The notes: generated from the letters alone by a model not told the origin. DNA of 64,000 nucleotides from Ulva prolifera (GCA_023078555.1 CM041199.1:4655315-4719314); one strand, 5' to 3'; counted from the first letter of the stretch, positions 33,652 to 47,443 are shown. Numbers and translations are program-made.

Positions 33652-36600
33652 CTACCGCCCGAACAGGCCGCTCGAGCTGTCGCCAAAGTCGAGCATCAGC
33701 GTGAGTGCGGACCGCGGCGCTCGGTAGCCCCCGTACACGCGTACCCCCGGCGCGAGCTGGTAGCTCGTCGAGAGCTGCGCGTCCGCGAGGTGCCGCGACG
33801 ACAGCAGCACCTTCCACCGCGCCCCCCACGACATCTCGGCCTCCGCCTGCGCCCCGAGGAACATCCCCGCGGCCTCGTTGCCGAGCAGCGGCGTCGGCGC
33901 GCCGACGAGGCGCCAGTGCGCGTTCCCGAGGCGGCCGGATCCCTCGATGCGCGGCAGCACCGCGGACACCGCGTTTGCGAGCATGCTCTGCACCGCGAGC
34001 CGGCCGTCGTCCTCGAGGAGGAGCGCACGGAGCTGCGCGGCGAGCATCTCCGGGGCGTCGGCGGCGACGGCCTGCGTGGCGCCGTCGGCGAGGCGCGTGA
34101 TGGTGATCGCGCGCGGCGCGTCGCGCAGCGGCGCGGCGACGGCGAAGCGGAACTCGCGCGACGCCATCGCGATGTCGACGAGCGGCTCCGCGCCGGGGTC
34201 CTCGCCTGCACATGCATGAGCGCCATGCACAGGTGTATCTACAGGTTTGATTCGCGATCTGTTCGGCTGGCTGCATTCCTTACGGGTGGGGGTGCGCGCT
34301 GTCAGGCGAGCTGCATGGACGGCTGGCGGGTGTGAGGGGACTGGGGAGCGAGTGTGGTGTTTCGTACCAGGGAAGATGATCGCGTTGCGGCGGTTCCGGT
34401 CGATGGAGAACTGCGTGGCAAACACGTTGACGTTGCCGGGGCCGACCTCGACCTCGCCCGCGACACGCAGCCTGGCCGGCACCGCCGGCCCCGTAACCAC
34501 GACCCCCGGTGAGGAGAGGGAGACCTGCAGGAAGGGGAACCACGTGACCCGCAGGTCTGGCCCGAGGATCACGCGGAAGCCCTCCAGCGCGACGTTGTCG
34601 AGCCCTTCCTCACCGGACGCCGCGGCGGAGGCCGCCTCCGCGGCCGCGGCCGCGGGCCGGCCGCCGCCGCGGCTCCGTGCGGTGAACGTGCGCAGCGTGC
34701 GCAGCAGCTCTGCGCGGCTGTCGGCCGCGGCGGCGGCGTCAGCCGGCTTCGTCGGCCCGGCGGCCGGGGCCGCGGCGCCGGGGGCGAAGGTGCCGGAGGC
34801 AATGATGGCGCCGCGGGAGACGCGGAGTTCGCCGGTGAGCGCGGGAGCGGCCGCGCTGCCGGTGGCTGCGACGCTTGCGTCGACTGCGCCGAGCAGGGCC
34901 GGGTGCTTCACCTCGATGGACTGCGCCGACATGTCGAGCCGCGCGCGGGGGTCCTGCACCATGCACACACCACAGTCAACGCATGAATGCCATGCACGAC
35001 GGCGTTGCGTGGAACTATGCGCAAGATGCTGTGGACGGAGGCCGCACCTGTTTCGCAGCCTGAGGGGTCAGCGGAAGGCGGCCCTTTGCCGTGACGCGGC
35101 CGTCCCCTGCCGCCGCCTTCAGGTCCTTCACCTTCAGCACATCCCTCTCAACCACCAACGTGCCGGCGACGCCCGTCAACGGCTCCCGCAGATGCGGCAT
35201 GGCGAGCCGCCCCCGCGCAAATGCCGCGGAGCCCGACAGTGCCGGCGTGGCCACGGAGCCGCGTGCATGGAGCCGCACGTCCGCCGACCCTTCTTGCCAC
35301 TTCGGCCCGGCGGGACCAGTGAATTCTGTGAGCACCGCAAGGCCAGCGTCGCGGACCGTGAGCGATGCGTCGAGGCCGGAGCCGTCCGGCACAGTGGCCT
35401 CCGCGGCGAGCGCGAGCGACCCGGACGCCGACGCCGGGACAAGCTCCGCGGACACGTTGACGTGTCCAGAGGGGTCCAGCGTGGCCGTCGCTGCGGCGGT
35501 TGACAGCGGCACCGCACCGAGGGACGCGGCATCGACACGCGCTGACAGCGCCGCGGCCGGCCGCTCCGCGGAACCGGACAGCGTTCCGGAGGCGTGCAGC
35601 AGGCCGCGGATGGGCGCGGAGGTGGCTGTTGCCGGGGCGCCGGCGGCCGCCGCGCCACGTGCTGCGGCCCCGGACAGGCGGCCGCCGCCGTAGCGGGTAC
35701 TGAGCGCGTCTGCCGCACGGTAGGCGTACCCTTGCAGCGCCGAGAGGGGCTTCGCGAGCGGGCCGAGGGGGGCCGGGGGGGTCCGCGGAGGTGTGTGGAG
35801 GGAGGGGAGGGCCGCGCGCACGAGAGGGTCCAGAGTGGCCAAGGGGAACTTGTCGATTGACAGCGCTGCGTCCTGTGCTTCGCCCAGGAGGGAGCCCTTC
35901 ATGGACATCGTGGCTCCATCATGGGACTACACACACCACATAACACATCAGATGCGGACAGGCTGTTCGATACAATCTCACATCAGTGCAGCAGCGAAGC
36001 CTGCCAGCCACCGTTGGTACAGCGGTGCCAGACATCTGCTTGCTTGGGGGCTCAAGCGGTCGCCCCGATTGAGTTCACCTCCAGTTGGCAGCGTCAGGGG
36101 CGTGGCGGAATGGAACAGCCGAGGGTATGTACATATTGCTAGGACTACAACGACGAGTCAGGGGCTTTATGCATGGCACGCGTGCCCACACCTTGACGTC
36201 CAGCTGCTCAATCTTGAGCCCAAGATGCTCATCCAGCGCAGCATCCACAAGCACCTCGTCCAGCAGCACCGGCCCCCAGCGCCACTCCGCGCCCTGCACT
36301 CCCATCCGCACGCTCGACGCGCCCTGCCCGCCTCCCCGCGCCTCCAGCTCCCCCTTCACCCGCCCCGTCACCGACGACAGCCCCGGCAGCCGCACCGTGT
36401 CCGCCGTGCCGGCCGCCGACGGCCCCGGCCCCCGGATCGGGTCCCCCACAAACCACGTCGCCTCCGCGACGCGCTTCGCCAGCGCGCCCTCCAAAGCCTG
36501 CAGCGGTCCGACGCCGTCGGCGTCCGCGAGCGACGCCGCGTCGACGGTGCGGGCAAACTCCGCGCGGATCGAGTCGGCGCGTGCCGCAAACTCCCCCGCG

Positions 36601-39600
36601 AAGCCGCCGCGGCTCGCGTCCTCCCCGCTCAGCAGCCCCTGCACAGGTCGCAGCATGTACGCGTGCTCGACGAGGCCTGTGCCTGAGACGTTGGGCGGGT
36701 CATGCGTGGTACACCGTTTGGAGGGCCATGCGTACGCACGTGGCTGTGCTGTCCATGGGCAAGCAGGTGCCGAATGGTACTTCGAATGCTCTGAGCTTCC
36801 TAGGCATGCCTGTGTTGGAGAAAGCTACATGCATGCATGCGCGAGCGTGTCAAGCCTTTGGAAGTGCTAATCCGCACCTGCATTCCCAGCACGTCGTCGA
36901 CGGCCGCGCTACGCGCCACCGGCCCCGGCTGCGCCGGCGGGGGCGTGCTGCGCGTGCTGCGCCGCCGCACCGTCTCGACGGTCGGCACGATGTCCTGCAG
37001 CTGCGCGTGCGCGCGGACGCGCACCCACCACGCCGGCTCGAAGGCGTCCACAACCGGCTCTGTCGCCGTGGCGCTGCCGCTATCAGCAGGCGCGGCAGGA
37101 GTCGCCGCGGTCTCCGGCTGTGGCGGGGTGGCGGCGCTGCTGCTGCTGCTGCCTCCAGCGTCCAGGCCCGGCCCGGATGCGGAGGGCACCACCGCCGCAC
37201 CGCGCCGAATGCTCGCCTCAGCAGCCACTGCAGCGCCGCCTCCCTCTGCCGTGACAGCAGTGGCGTCCGGGGCCGCAGCGGTCACATTGCCGCTGTGCAC
37301 TTCCGGTTCCGCAACATCTACATCCGCGTCTGCTGCACCAGCAGCAGCTTTGCCGTCCGCAGCCTCCGGATCCGCAGCAGCTGTGACCGCACCTCCTGCA
37401 TCTGCAAAGTCCGCTTCCGCAACTGCTGTGTCTGGCACCTCTGCATCAGCCAACGATGCACTGTCTGCAACCGCGACTGCCGCATCCTGACCTGCTGCGA
37501 CCGCACGCACGCCCTCGACCATGTCGCCCATGCACGCGGTCCCACTGCCCTCGTCCTGCTCAGCGCTGCCCTGCGGGGTGCTGTGTGTTGTGGCGCTGCC
37601 GGGCTCGCCCGCGCTGCCCAGTTCTGCCGCCCTGCCGCTGCTGGCGCGCCGCTCAGCACGCTCAGCACGCAGCACGCCCGCAAAGAGCTTCTGCTTTGCA
37701 GAGCACTCCCCCGCCCCCCCGGCCGCCTCCGTCTCAACCTCACTTGCGCCGTCATCACACGGCGCTGCCGCCACCTGCTCGGCGGGTTCTGAAATGCCCC
37801 CAGCAGGCACAGCGTCATTGGGCTGTGCTGCGTCGCCCGCCTGATCTGCGGAAGTGCCCATCACCTCTGCAACCGGAATGACCGGGTCCGGTTCGGCCAT
37901 CACAGCACCACAGCATGTTGTCCCAGCGTCCCCAGCAGCCCGGCGAATCGCATCATCTGATTTCACCCCATGCATGCTATCGGGTGTCCTGTTGTCCCCG
38001 CGCAGCACAGCATCTGTTTCAACCACAGGCACGCTACCCTCTGCGGCTTCTGGTGCAGCCGCATCACCCCCAGCAGACTCCGGCACATCTGCGAGGCTCA
38101 GAACTTCCGCTTGGACAGTCTCGTCCGGCATGTCGTGCCGCAGTTGAGGTTCAACACGCTGTTCACCTGCCGGCGCTGCTGAGGCTGGCTCGACCGTACT
38201 CTCTGTGGCGCTCACACCGTCGGCCCGCATCCCCTGCGCTTGTGCCCCCCAGGCATCATCGCTGCCGATCGGCGCTGCGTCCGCAGCAGTGCTGCCGCGC
38301 TCACATGCAGCAGCAGCGTGCCGGTCCGGCCCCTGCTGCCGGCTCTCCGCTGCCATCGCATCCACCTCCGCGTTGGCGTCCGGCACTCCGCCGGCGACCG
38401 CCGGCGCTGTGCGCGGCGCGGCTGCTGGCGCAGCCGCGGCCGCCGCCGTGGCGGACGGCCACAGGCGGTACTCCCCGTCGACGTCGTAGGTGCTGGCGGC
38501 CTGGCGGAGGCGGGTGTTGCGGAGGCTGAGGAGGCCGTCAGCGAGCTCAGCCTCTGCATGCAGGTTCTCAGCCTGCGCTCCCTGCACAGCCCGCCGCCGT
38601 CGCTTGCAGTCTTCCATTGTGCTCTGCCATGCAACGGCCTGAGCTTGTGTGTATCGTGCACAGCCACACTGTCGCACATCAGGATGGGGGAAGATCGCGT
38701 CGGGGAGAATGCCATGCACAGCTGGAAGCCCTGCCTATTTCATTGTCTGAGCTCAGATCAGCACCGCGGCGCGGCCGAACGCATCAGCAGCAGTGTTACA
38801 AGCGCGCGTGCGTGGCGCTGACAGTGCATCTGCTCGACAGCAAGCGGACGGCTGTCCCTGTGAGACTGCTAGACAAAACAAATCGCAAAAAAGAGACATG
38901 CTGGTCCGGAGGGGGGAGGGAGAGATAGATACCTGGAGGTGGGGCTTGATAAGGTCGAGGGTGGCTGAGGCGGCGCGGGTGCGGAGGTTGGCCGACATGT
39001 CGACATTACGCAGCGTGCCCTTCACGCCGCCGATGCTCAGCTTCTCCAGCGGCAGGCCGTCCGCCTTCACCTCCACCTGCACTTCGCACATGCATGCTGT
39101 AATTCGGCAGCAGCTCAGTGCCGAGGTCACAGTGCGTGCATGTATCTCAGGCATGCAGGCTGAGCGCGGTCTGCCTTGGGATCTCCGGAAACAAGGCGGT
39201 TCACTGGAAGCTTGCAGGCGGTGGTGTGTGTTGGCACATTCTGCTACAGAGCTTGCACCGGATGAGGCTGCCGACATGCTGAGCAGCATCGCCGACATCC
39301 GCAGAGCCGTTGTTCTGCAAACACAACGAGGGGACGACCGGGCGGTGCCACGCATGCAGCGATCATCACGAGGCCCCCCGCGACCATCACAGCAGCTCCC
39401 ACACCACCAGTCGCACAATCCCCGCTGCGGAGCGGAGAACACGCATGCATGCAGCACACACCTGCTCCATCGCGCTGTCCACTGACGCCGACACCCTCAT
39501 GTTGCCATGCTGCAGCTCCACCGAGCTCCCCCCCGCACGCTGCCGCCCTCGGTCCAGCAAAAACTCGTTCGCGGGGCCGTCGGCGACGCGGCCGCCGCTC

Positions 39601-42600
39601 GCCTCGGCCCCGTCCTCCCCGAGCAGCCCCTCCAGGCTCGCAAGCCTCTCCAGCATGCTGAGGCCCGGGAGGTTGAGGTCCACACGGAGCTTCTCGTACG
39701 CCCAGAACCCGTCGGCGTCGAGCTGGAAGCGGCCGTCGTCGAACGAGAAGTCGCCCTTGAGGCCGTGCGCGAGCTGCATCTGGTTCACGCGCAGACCCTG
39801 CAGCTCCATGCTGCCGTCGTACGCCGCGGCGTCGGGCGGGCGAACGGCTTCACCGGCAGCAGCGGCGTCCGGGGAGCGCTCGTTGAGCCACAGCTTGAGC
39901 TGGCCGCGGAGGCGGGCGGGCAGCGGTGGCGAGCGGGCGGGGGCGCCGTCGTCGGCGGCGGGCGCGGCGGCGGCGGCCGGGTCCTCGAGCGCTTGCATGA
40001 GCGGCTGCAGGTCGAGGCCCCGGACGTCGAGCAGCCCGCGGGCGCCTGCAGGACGTTTCGCTGTGATCATGCGCATGGTCTTTTTTCAGGTCACTTGTTA
40101 TAAGTGTGTGCGCTGCACGACCTCATTGCACGTTGTCAGTGAAACAGAAATGTGGCTCGATCTCACAAGCCATGAACAGGGTTGTGTACAGGTGTGCAGA
40201 AAACATCTGTCAGAGTATGCCAACATGCATGCAGCTCATGCATGTGCAGTAGAAGTCGGTGCGGGTGGGTACGTGGCGCACCGGTGACGTGCGGCTGGGC
40301 CATGGCGGTCGCCTCCGCCTGCGTGAGTGCAAGCTTCTGCTCCTCAAACGGCGGGAACGAAGTCAGCACGGTGCCGCTGACAAGCAGCGCCGGCGCGCGC
40401 AGGCTGCCCGCCGCGCTGTCGCGCCGCAGCACGACGACCGCCTGGCTGCCGCAGTGCGGCGCCTCGACGGCCGCGCGGATGACCGGCGCCGCGTGGCTGC
40501 CGACCGCGTTGCCCCGCACCGACACCCGCCCGACGGTGTCGCGGAGGCACTCGGCGTTCTGGAGGGCCGGGAGGTACGCGCGTGCGAGCGCCGGGTCGAG
40601 GCCGCGGGCGGAGAACTCGGCCTGGAGGGCGCGGGGGTCCTGCTCGGCAGCGGGGTCGACGGCGATCGCGGCCGCGCCGCGCACACGGCCGCCGCCCAGC
40701 GGCCGCGCCTCGAGAGCCGGCACGCGCAGCTCGGCAGCGGCCGCTGTGAACGTGAACAGCGCCTCTGCGTCCCTACACGCATGCACGTCATGCATGGGGA
40801 GGTGCCTGGCTGTTTGCTATCATCAATGAACATGTCCGAAGGCCGCACATACTGACACATCGCATTCACTGCGGCCCACAGACATTTCCCCGAAGAACAA
40901 GTATATGGGAGAGAGAGGAGACCAAGAACACAGGCACAGAAGGCGCTGAGGAGGGCCGCACTGGAGCGCCACTTTGTCGTACGCCAGGTGCGCCTCCTGG
41001 CCTTCCGCTCGCGCAGCGCGCAGCGCAGCCTCCGCGTCTGACATCCCCCCACCCCCCGCCGGACCCGCCCACCTCCCGTCGCGAGCACTACGTACACGCC
41101 CCGAGAACACCGGAGTTTCTAGAGCGCCATAGCATGTCAGCTGCCCCTGGACGGCGCCTGCGATAGGGTACGGCAGCGGCCGCGCACCCAGCGTCGCGCG
41201 AACCGCGTTTGCATCCGTAGGCAGCACCTCTGCCCGCAGGTCGTACTGCCCCGTCTCAGGGTTCATGCCGAGGCGCCCTGACGCGCGCAGCGGAATCGCG
41301 CCGAAGCGCCCTCGCCCCCCGACCAAGTGGCACATCTCCCCCTCGAACCGGAGGTCCATGTCCGTCTCGGAGAAGTCGTCCGGAGCATCCCAGAAGTGGA
41401 ACGCGCCCCCACGCACCGCGACGCGGCCGCCGAACTGCGGGAACACGTTCCAGTCGTCCTCCTCAAGCATTAGCAGCTGGAGCTCGCCGTCGCAGCGGCC
41501 GCCGTAGATGTCCATTGGGAGCTCGAACAGGCGCTCGATGAGCGGCGCGTGCAGGTTCTCGCCCCCGATGGACACCTCGCACACCGGCCACACGCCCTCG
41601 CGCATCATCTCGCGCGCAGACACGCGCACGGTCACACGCCCACCGGAGGACTGCGCCGCAGACACCGCCGAATCAGTAGCCTCCGCGGCGGGGCTGCCGA
41701 ACGGCGGCCCAAATGGCGGAAACGTCGCCTCGTTGTCTGCGGCCTGGGAGAACGGCGAGAGCAGCTCCGGCGGAAAGAGGGCCACCGGCCCACGCAGCCC
41801 CTGTGGACCCCCCCCACCCCGGCCACCCCCGCCCATCCCCTCCTCCCCGTCCTGTGCATGGGCTGGCTGTCCCGGCGCCCCTGCAATCTCATCACCGCCG
41901 CGCTGCAAGCGCCCGTCACGCTGCGTGCTGCCTGCGGCAGCAGCCGCGCCCCCCGTGGACACTCTGCCGTCAATCGGGTGCGAAAACACATCTGTTGGGG
42001 GCGCACGCTGGTCCCGCTGCAGCCGGGCGTCAACGCCCCCCTCCCACATCCCGCCGAACCCGCCGAGGTCCCCAAACCCATCCTCCCACCCCCGGCCCCC
42101 GATCCACCCCGCATTGATCCCCCCTGCCCCAAACGACGCCGGCACATTCTGCAGCTTCCGCTGCTCTGCGCCCTCCGCGTACGCTGCCAGGCTCGCCGGG
42201 CTCGGCCCCTGCTGCGTGATAGGGTATGTGTTTGCCGGCACCGCCTCCTCCGCGCCCTCCGTGACCGAGCGCAGGTTCCGCGGCGCGTCGGGTGTCGGCA
42301 TGGTGCACCTAAGACACCGCGGGTCCCGCGCGTTCGCGTCCCCCGTCACCTCCAGCCCCAGCGTGCGGTAGCCGCGCCCGAGGCGGAGGTCTGCCGCGAC
42401 GTTGCGGAACTGTCGCGCGTACGTGTCTCCGAACACAAACGAATCGATGCTCGCGTCTGCGGTGGTCACGCGGCGCACGACCGCCGCCGGCAGAGACGCA
42501 GAGTCCCCCTGGGGCTCCTCCTCCGCCGCGCCCAGCCTCCCTGCGTCCGCAGCGGCAGCGGAAGCAGAAGCCAGAGGCAGCGGCCGCACAGAGACCGGCG

Positions 42601-43497
42601 CCTCTTCCCCCTGCGCATGCTGTGCTGCCGCAGGTGGCTGCAGCCCGGCGGCGACCGGCCCGTCGCGGAGTGCATTGCCGGCAGCCGCAAGCACCTCAGC
42701 CACCGCTGTTTCAGCGCTCCGCACCAGCTCACGCTGCGCACGCACCATCAAGGCCGCCCGCTTCACTGCAGCGGATCCCGCTGGTGCATCGCCATCCACC
42801 CCGGCTGCACCAACCCCACCCCCCCCAGCATTCCCTGCATGCATTACGCTGCTCTTGCTCACCGGCGCCACGGTCCGCGACTGCGGCGCAGCTCCCCCAG
42901 GCCCCCCGGCCGGGGCCGCGGCGGCACCGTTGCCGGGCGCAGCTGCGGATCCGTCCGCCGGCGGGAAGATGTTCCGTGACGACGGCTCCGTGTCGTCCGG
43001 GAACCCAAACCAGGAGAAGTTGTCCGCCTGGCGGAGGCTCGCGTGCACGCCCCCGAGGTCGACGTCCAGCACGACCCGCCGCTGCAGCACGCTGCGCAGC
43101 GGCCGCACTGACACCGTCGCGCTCCCGAGGGTGCCCTCGGAGCGCTCGACGGGCCCCGGCCCGACGCTCACCGCGCCGAGCCGCACGAGCGGCCCGACCC
43201 CGAGGAGCCCCGGCGGCGACACCCACTGCACCCCGGACAGGGAGACGGCGCGCCGCGTGGCCGCGGAGGCGGCGGCCTCGGCGGCCGGCACGGCGCGCGC
43301 GTTGAACAGCGGCACCGCGAGCGCATTCGCCGCGATCGTGGACAGCACGGCGGCCACGGCGGCGAGGCGCAGGAGCGTGCCGGGCCACGACTTCCAGATC
43401 GCGTGGATCGCCGCGAAGAAGGCTGCGATGCGGGAGAGGCCGGCGGCGATGGCGTTGTAGAGGGCCGCCGCCGAGTTGCGCAGCGAGTCCGCGCGGC
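33652..43497 (-). CDS. TIC236: TIC236/TamB-like plastid envelope protein (5' end not identified)
   Basis: In plants TIC236 links the outer and inner envelope translocons; TamB is the bacterial relative. Nine in-phase exons are visible: 43497-40962, 40772-40282, 40045-39462, 39076-38933, 38581-36878, 36638-36192, 35872-35048, 34953-34368, 34205-33652, encoding about 2,620 residues. The first begins in phase after CGTGCAG at a polypyrimidine acceptor, so transit-peptide exons must lie upstream, before about 47400. A membrane anchor (residues around WPGTLLRLAAVAAVLSTIA) is followed by AsmA-like beta repeats and family blocks such as RPLPYPIAGAVQGQ and LPGLSSVTGRVKGELEA. The DUF490/TamB domain ends with YQLAPGVRVYGGY and LMLDFG. 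Exon 5 adds a very large Ala/Glu/Asp-rich insert, partly explaining a length above the roughly 2,170 of Arabidopsis. All visible exons are GC3-rich. Confidence 0.93.
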
Positions 43498-44202
43498 CTG
43501 CACGCACGCGGCGGTCGGGGGGGGGGGGGGGATGCGTGAAGGCCAAAAACTTGTCAAGGCTGGGTTAAAGTTCATTGACCATAGAGCTGTTTCCACCTTT
43601 TTTAGTTGTGTGTATGTACTACATACACCCACTGCCTGAACTATGTACGAACCAGGAATGCATGCGGTCGTGCTGAGACTGTGGAGGTCGGCCGGCTGGG
43701 CTGCAGGCCGCAGCGCTGCACTGGAGACAACGATACGCGCACGCTGGCAGGCGCAGATGCGTACAACCGCGTGCCATCACCCCCACACGATGCGTGCATG
43801 CATGCGTGGCCGCACGCGGGCGCATTGTGGTGACTTCAGTTGACGCTGTGCTCGATCTTGCGGTTGTTTGTGTGCAGGGTGGGGAGGAGTCCTGGAGCCT
43901 GGTGTTCATACAAACCGGGTCTTACGAGCCGTGTCCGTGAGAGGACAACTGCGAATGAACGGGACCACATGCCGTGCGTGATTGGTCCCCTGATCCTGTT
44001 GGAGCCGACGCCCTTGCGGACACACCATGATCACCAATCAAACTACTTGTTTTGTTCCCTTCGCGATGGCAATGTACTGCGTTTCACACTGGTGACTGGT
44101 GCCGATCGAAGCATGCATGAAGACGCTGGTGGACCCTGAAGGCAATGATTGTGTATTCGATAAGGGCAGATGACCTGGGAAGATCACTGCGTGTGTGTTG
44201 AT

Positions 44203-44372
44203 ATATGCATGTAGTTACAAAGGACAGAGGCCGGGCATGGAGCCGTTTATCGGAATCCACTCAAAAATCCACTCACTCATTCATGGCACTAGAAAGGGTA
44301 CAAGCGCGTAATATTGATATATGCATGTAGTTACAAAGGACAGAGGCCGGGCATGGAGCCGTTTCTCGGAAT
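44203..44372 (+). repeat. Direct repeat pair of about 45-50 bases
   Basis: The block GATATATGCATGTAGTTACA, followed by AAGGACAGAGGCCGGGCATG and GAGCCGTTT, occurs first at about 44200-44249 and again at about 44316-44365. A third partial copy is at 50864-50886, 6.5 kb away. Confidence 0.85.
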
Positions 44373-46929
44373 ATATGCATGTATGTATGTCAGTGTTGAT
44401 GGATGTGTCCGAAAGCTATCAATGGAGGTGCAGCGCGACCGTGCGATGGCGGTCGGCAAATGCAGAGCGCTTGATCTCTCGTGGCGGACCATGACATCGG
44501 CAGGCAATGCCACTGTTGATGCCATGATGCCATGATGCCAAGTAGTGTGCGTGTATGCTGCTGTGACTACCCGGCATATGTGGTCCCGTTAATTCGGAGT
44601 TGTCAATGTCCAATATGGTACGGCTCAGTAAATTTAGATTTACTTTACTTTACCCAGTGAAATCGGCCACACTTTGTGCTTACAGGAGCTTTGGCTGCGT
44701 ATGCTGTGCCTGCACTGACATTCAGAGGAAAAGAGCATTGCTTGTATGTAGGATGACATTTTGCCCGGAGCTGGACTGGGCTCCGGTTGAGATCAGCTTG
44801 CTGGTCAGAATACTAGCCAAGTAAAGGCGTGGCGTGGCAGCTGTGAATACAACACAGCCACTGTACCGGGACAGAATGCTCTGTGCCAGGACTGTGTGAC
44901 TTCAGCTCTCACGCGAATGTGGTATCATTAGATAATTGAATAGTTTTGCTATATATTGAATTCTCGTGGCTCCGCTGAGCGTCGTTTGTGTGTGGAGCAG
45001 CTGGTGAAGCATGTGCATGGATTGAACGTCAGTCTCACAATCAGATTCATTGTCAATTCAATTCAGAGGCTGTCAACCCCCGACCGCATATACAGAAGTA
45101 TTGCGAAACTGGGAACTATGCGGGAGGCGTTCAGTAGGCCACAACGGTAGGTGTTCACTTGCAGTTGGGCTGATGGCCGGTTGCCACATGCAAGGCAACA
45201 GCATGTGGTCCAGAAGGATAATTAGGCCCTTGTCCGCTGTTTCAGGTGCACACAGACCGCTAAGGCATTAAATTTCTGATGTTCGTGATCCGGTATCAGC
45301 AGACGAGCCGTGAAGGTCTACCAAGAACTCGTTCGTGCACCACAAAGTCTGGCTAAAGCATGGCCAAGACACGAAAAATGTCAGTTGTCTCGTTTAGGCC
45401 TTAGAGAACACCGGTATCTCCCAATTGCGGCGTGCATGCGGATGAGAGCGTACTTTGAAGACACGCGAGTATTGTGGAGCCGAGGCAGTGCAGGCGAAAT
45501 TATGCGGTTCCGGTCACATGGTAGAAGCTATTTGGCTTCACAGCCAGCACAAAAATGTTAACCTGATCTGTGATGAAACGATCAGATTGTCGGACATGCT
45601 TGCGATACATGCGGATCGCCGTGGCCGAGCTGGAACGCAAGAATTGTTCGAAAGCGCACATTTCACGCTCCTGTTCCGCGGCTGGTAAGAGTCCCGATTC
45701 AGCCCAATTGGCCGCTGTTTGATGACATGGGTGCAGCCTGCATTGCATGATCTTGCTTGAACCAAATTCAGCCCGGCGTTGGACGTGCACAGCTGCTGAA
45801 CAGACGTCGCCCGGCTTCCTTACAGCCGGTACCAGCGCATATCAGGTAGCCTTCACTATTTCCATGTTTGCTTTCGCTGGTGACTCGAACCTGCGTAGCG
45901 CGTGTGCGCACGGGTACTGGTCCTACTTGCAGGTGCTCGAAAAGCCAGGGAGTAGCCGTGAGACACGCGGTGAGTGGTCAAGAGCATCGATACACCTATG
46001 CTATATCATGGTGACTGATCTGGTGTATATATTGCCATGCCTCTGGCATAAACACAATGCTTGGCTCGGCGTCACATGCCGCTGAGCGACGCACGATCCT
46101 GCAGGGGAACGATTCCGAGATGTTCACTACTGCGATAATCCACTAAAATTATTCTGTCGAGCTCATACAAATCGCTTGTAGCCATCCGCGGAGTTCACGG
46201 GCTGAGCTCCATGAACACTGCTATCGCTGTCGTGTCCACCAGGGCGATTGACTAGTCAGGACACGCATCATGCAGCATCAATACAGGTTCTTCGTAGCCT
46301 GCAGTCACTGCAAGTTTATGAGGCTTTATGTTGTGGCATGAGCTTGCATGGTCGAGTCACCACTCGCTGCACGGGACGCATGTGACATGATGCACTTCTA
46401 GTGCTCTGCCCCGTTAGCTAGAATGCGGATTGATCTAACTTGCTCGGCTGCATGCACTGATAATAATTAGTCCATATGGCATACTCATTGGCCATAGGCA
46501 TGCATGCCTGCGTGCACTGAGCCCGTGCACTTGAAGCATCTGACTTGCATGTTGAGGACAGAGTGAGACCTCCGGCACAGCATCGCTGGTTACAGTGGTC
46601 ATCAATGCGCATGTGATGCTGGTTCAGTGCAGGGCGTATCTCGAGATAGGCAGAAGATGGTCCAGAGAAGTGGACGCCTGTAGGGCATGCGCAGCTGCTT
46701 TCCACACAGGCAGATGCGTGGCGCACGTGCTGGTGCTGTGTGGCAACGACAAGGTCAGATGTGCGCCCTTTGCACAACATTGAAGCGATGCATCCACCAG
46801 CTGCATCTGACAGGTGACGAGCGCAACAGCTGTGCACTACGCTCTGCGACATGGACAGGTGAGTAGAGTGAGGTTGATGCAACACTGACAATGATTATTA
46901 GTCCATATGGGATGCTCCTTGTACTCTAA

Positions 46930-46973
46930 ATGCTCCTTGTCCATAGGCATGCATGCATATGGACAAGGAGCAT
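46930..46973. repeat. Inverted repeat with 16-base perfect arms
   Basis: Arms 46930-46945 and 46958-46973 pair perfectly (left arm ATGCTCCTTGTCCATA) around a 12-base GGCATGCATGCA loop. The context ATTAGTCCATATGG upstream is shared with 46467-46507, where the arms are diverged. It lies in the spacer, about 470 bases from the RING gene start. Confidence 0.85.
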
Positions 46974-47443
46974 GCGCATCGTATGAACATCGGAAGTCGC
47001 ATCGTATGGACATGGGAAGGCCGGAACATCGGCAATTGACGCTGGCGCAATCAGATCCTAGATTATGAATCGGTACGAGGCACACTACCCGTGGAGCATT
47101 GTGCTGCTGTGCTGATCACGAGCGTCCATCACGAGCGGGGCTGAGATACTATCTGTTGAGACCGTCCCCAGGCATGTTGGGTGCCCGTGCGTCGATCGCA
47201 ACGAGTCCCACCAATCGCGACTATAGCGCTGGATGACCGGGCGGACAGGTGCCCCGTCGCGCGAATACCTTCTCTGGCAGACTCCACGCAGCTGTGTAAT
47301 CTTTTCTTTCGCCAGGGTGATCACTGCGGTTCGGCCAGCCTGGGGCCGCACGTCGAATAGCGCAGGCACCTAGTGACGCTGGAGGCCAGCGCAGTTGCAT
47401 CGTCTAGAATGTGATAGGCGTCAGCAGTCAATAAGTAGCCAGT

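Larger units (their letters stand above)
43498..47443. other. 5' region shared by the TIC236-like and RING genes
   Basis: This low-GC stretch should contain the missing first exon(s) and promoter of the TIC236-like gene (minus) and the RING gene promoter (plus). I could not pick out an exon with a matching phase. It holds two direct repeats (44200-44372), a 16-base hairpin (46930-46973) and a diverged duplicate pair at 46467-46507 and 46895-46956. Confidence 0.55.

Noticed and set aside
41549-43460. Plus-strand frames of 350-476 codons opposite the TIC236-like gene
   Set aside because: The GC3-rich antisense strand makes long open frames by composition. Only the minus frame has family similarity and correct splice phases.
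47085-47400. Minus-strand Arg-rich frame just upstream of the RING gene as exon 1 of TIC236
   Set aside because: It looks transit-peptide-like, but the plausible donor gives phase 0 where phase 1 is needed, and it would overlap the RING promoter.
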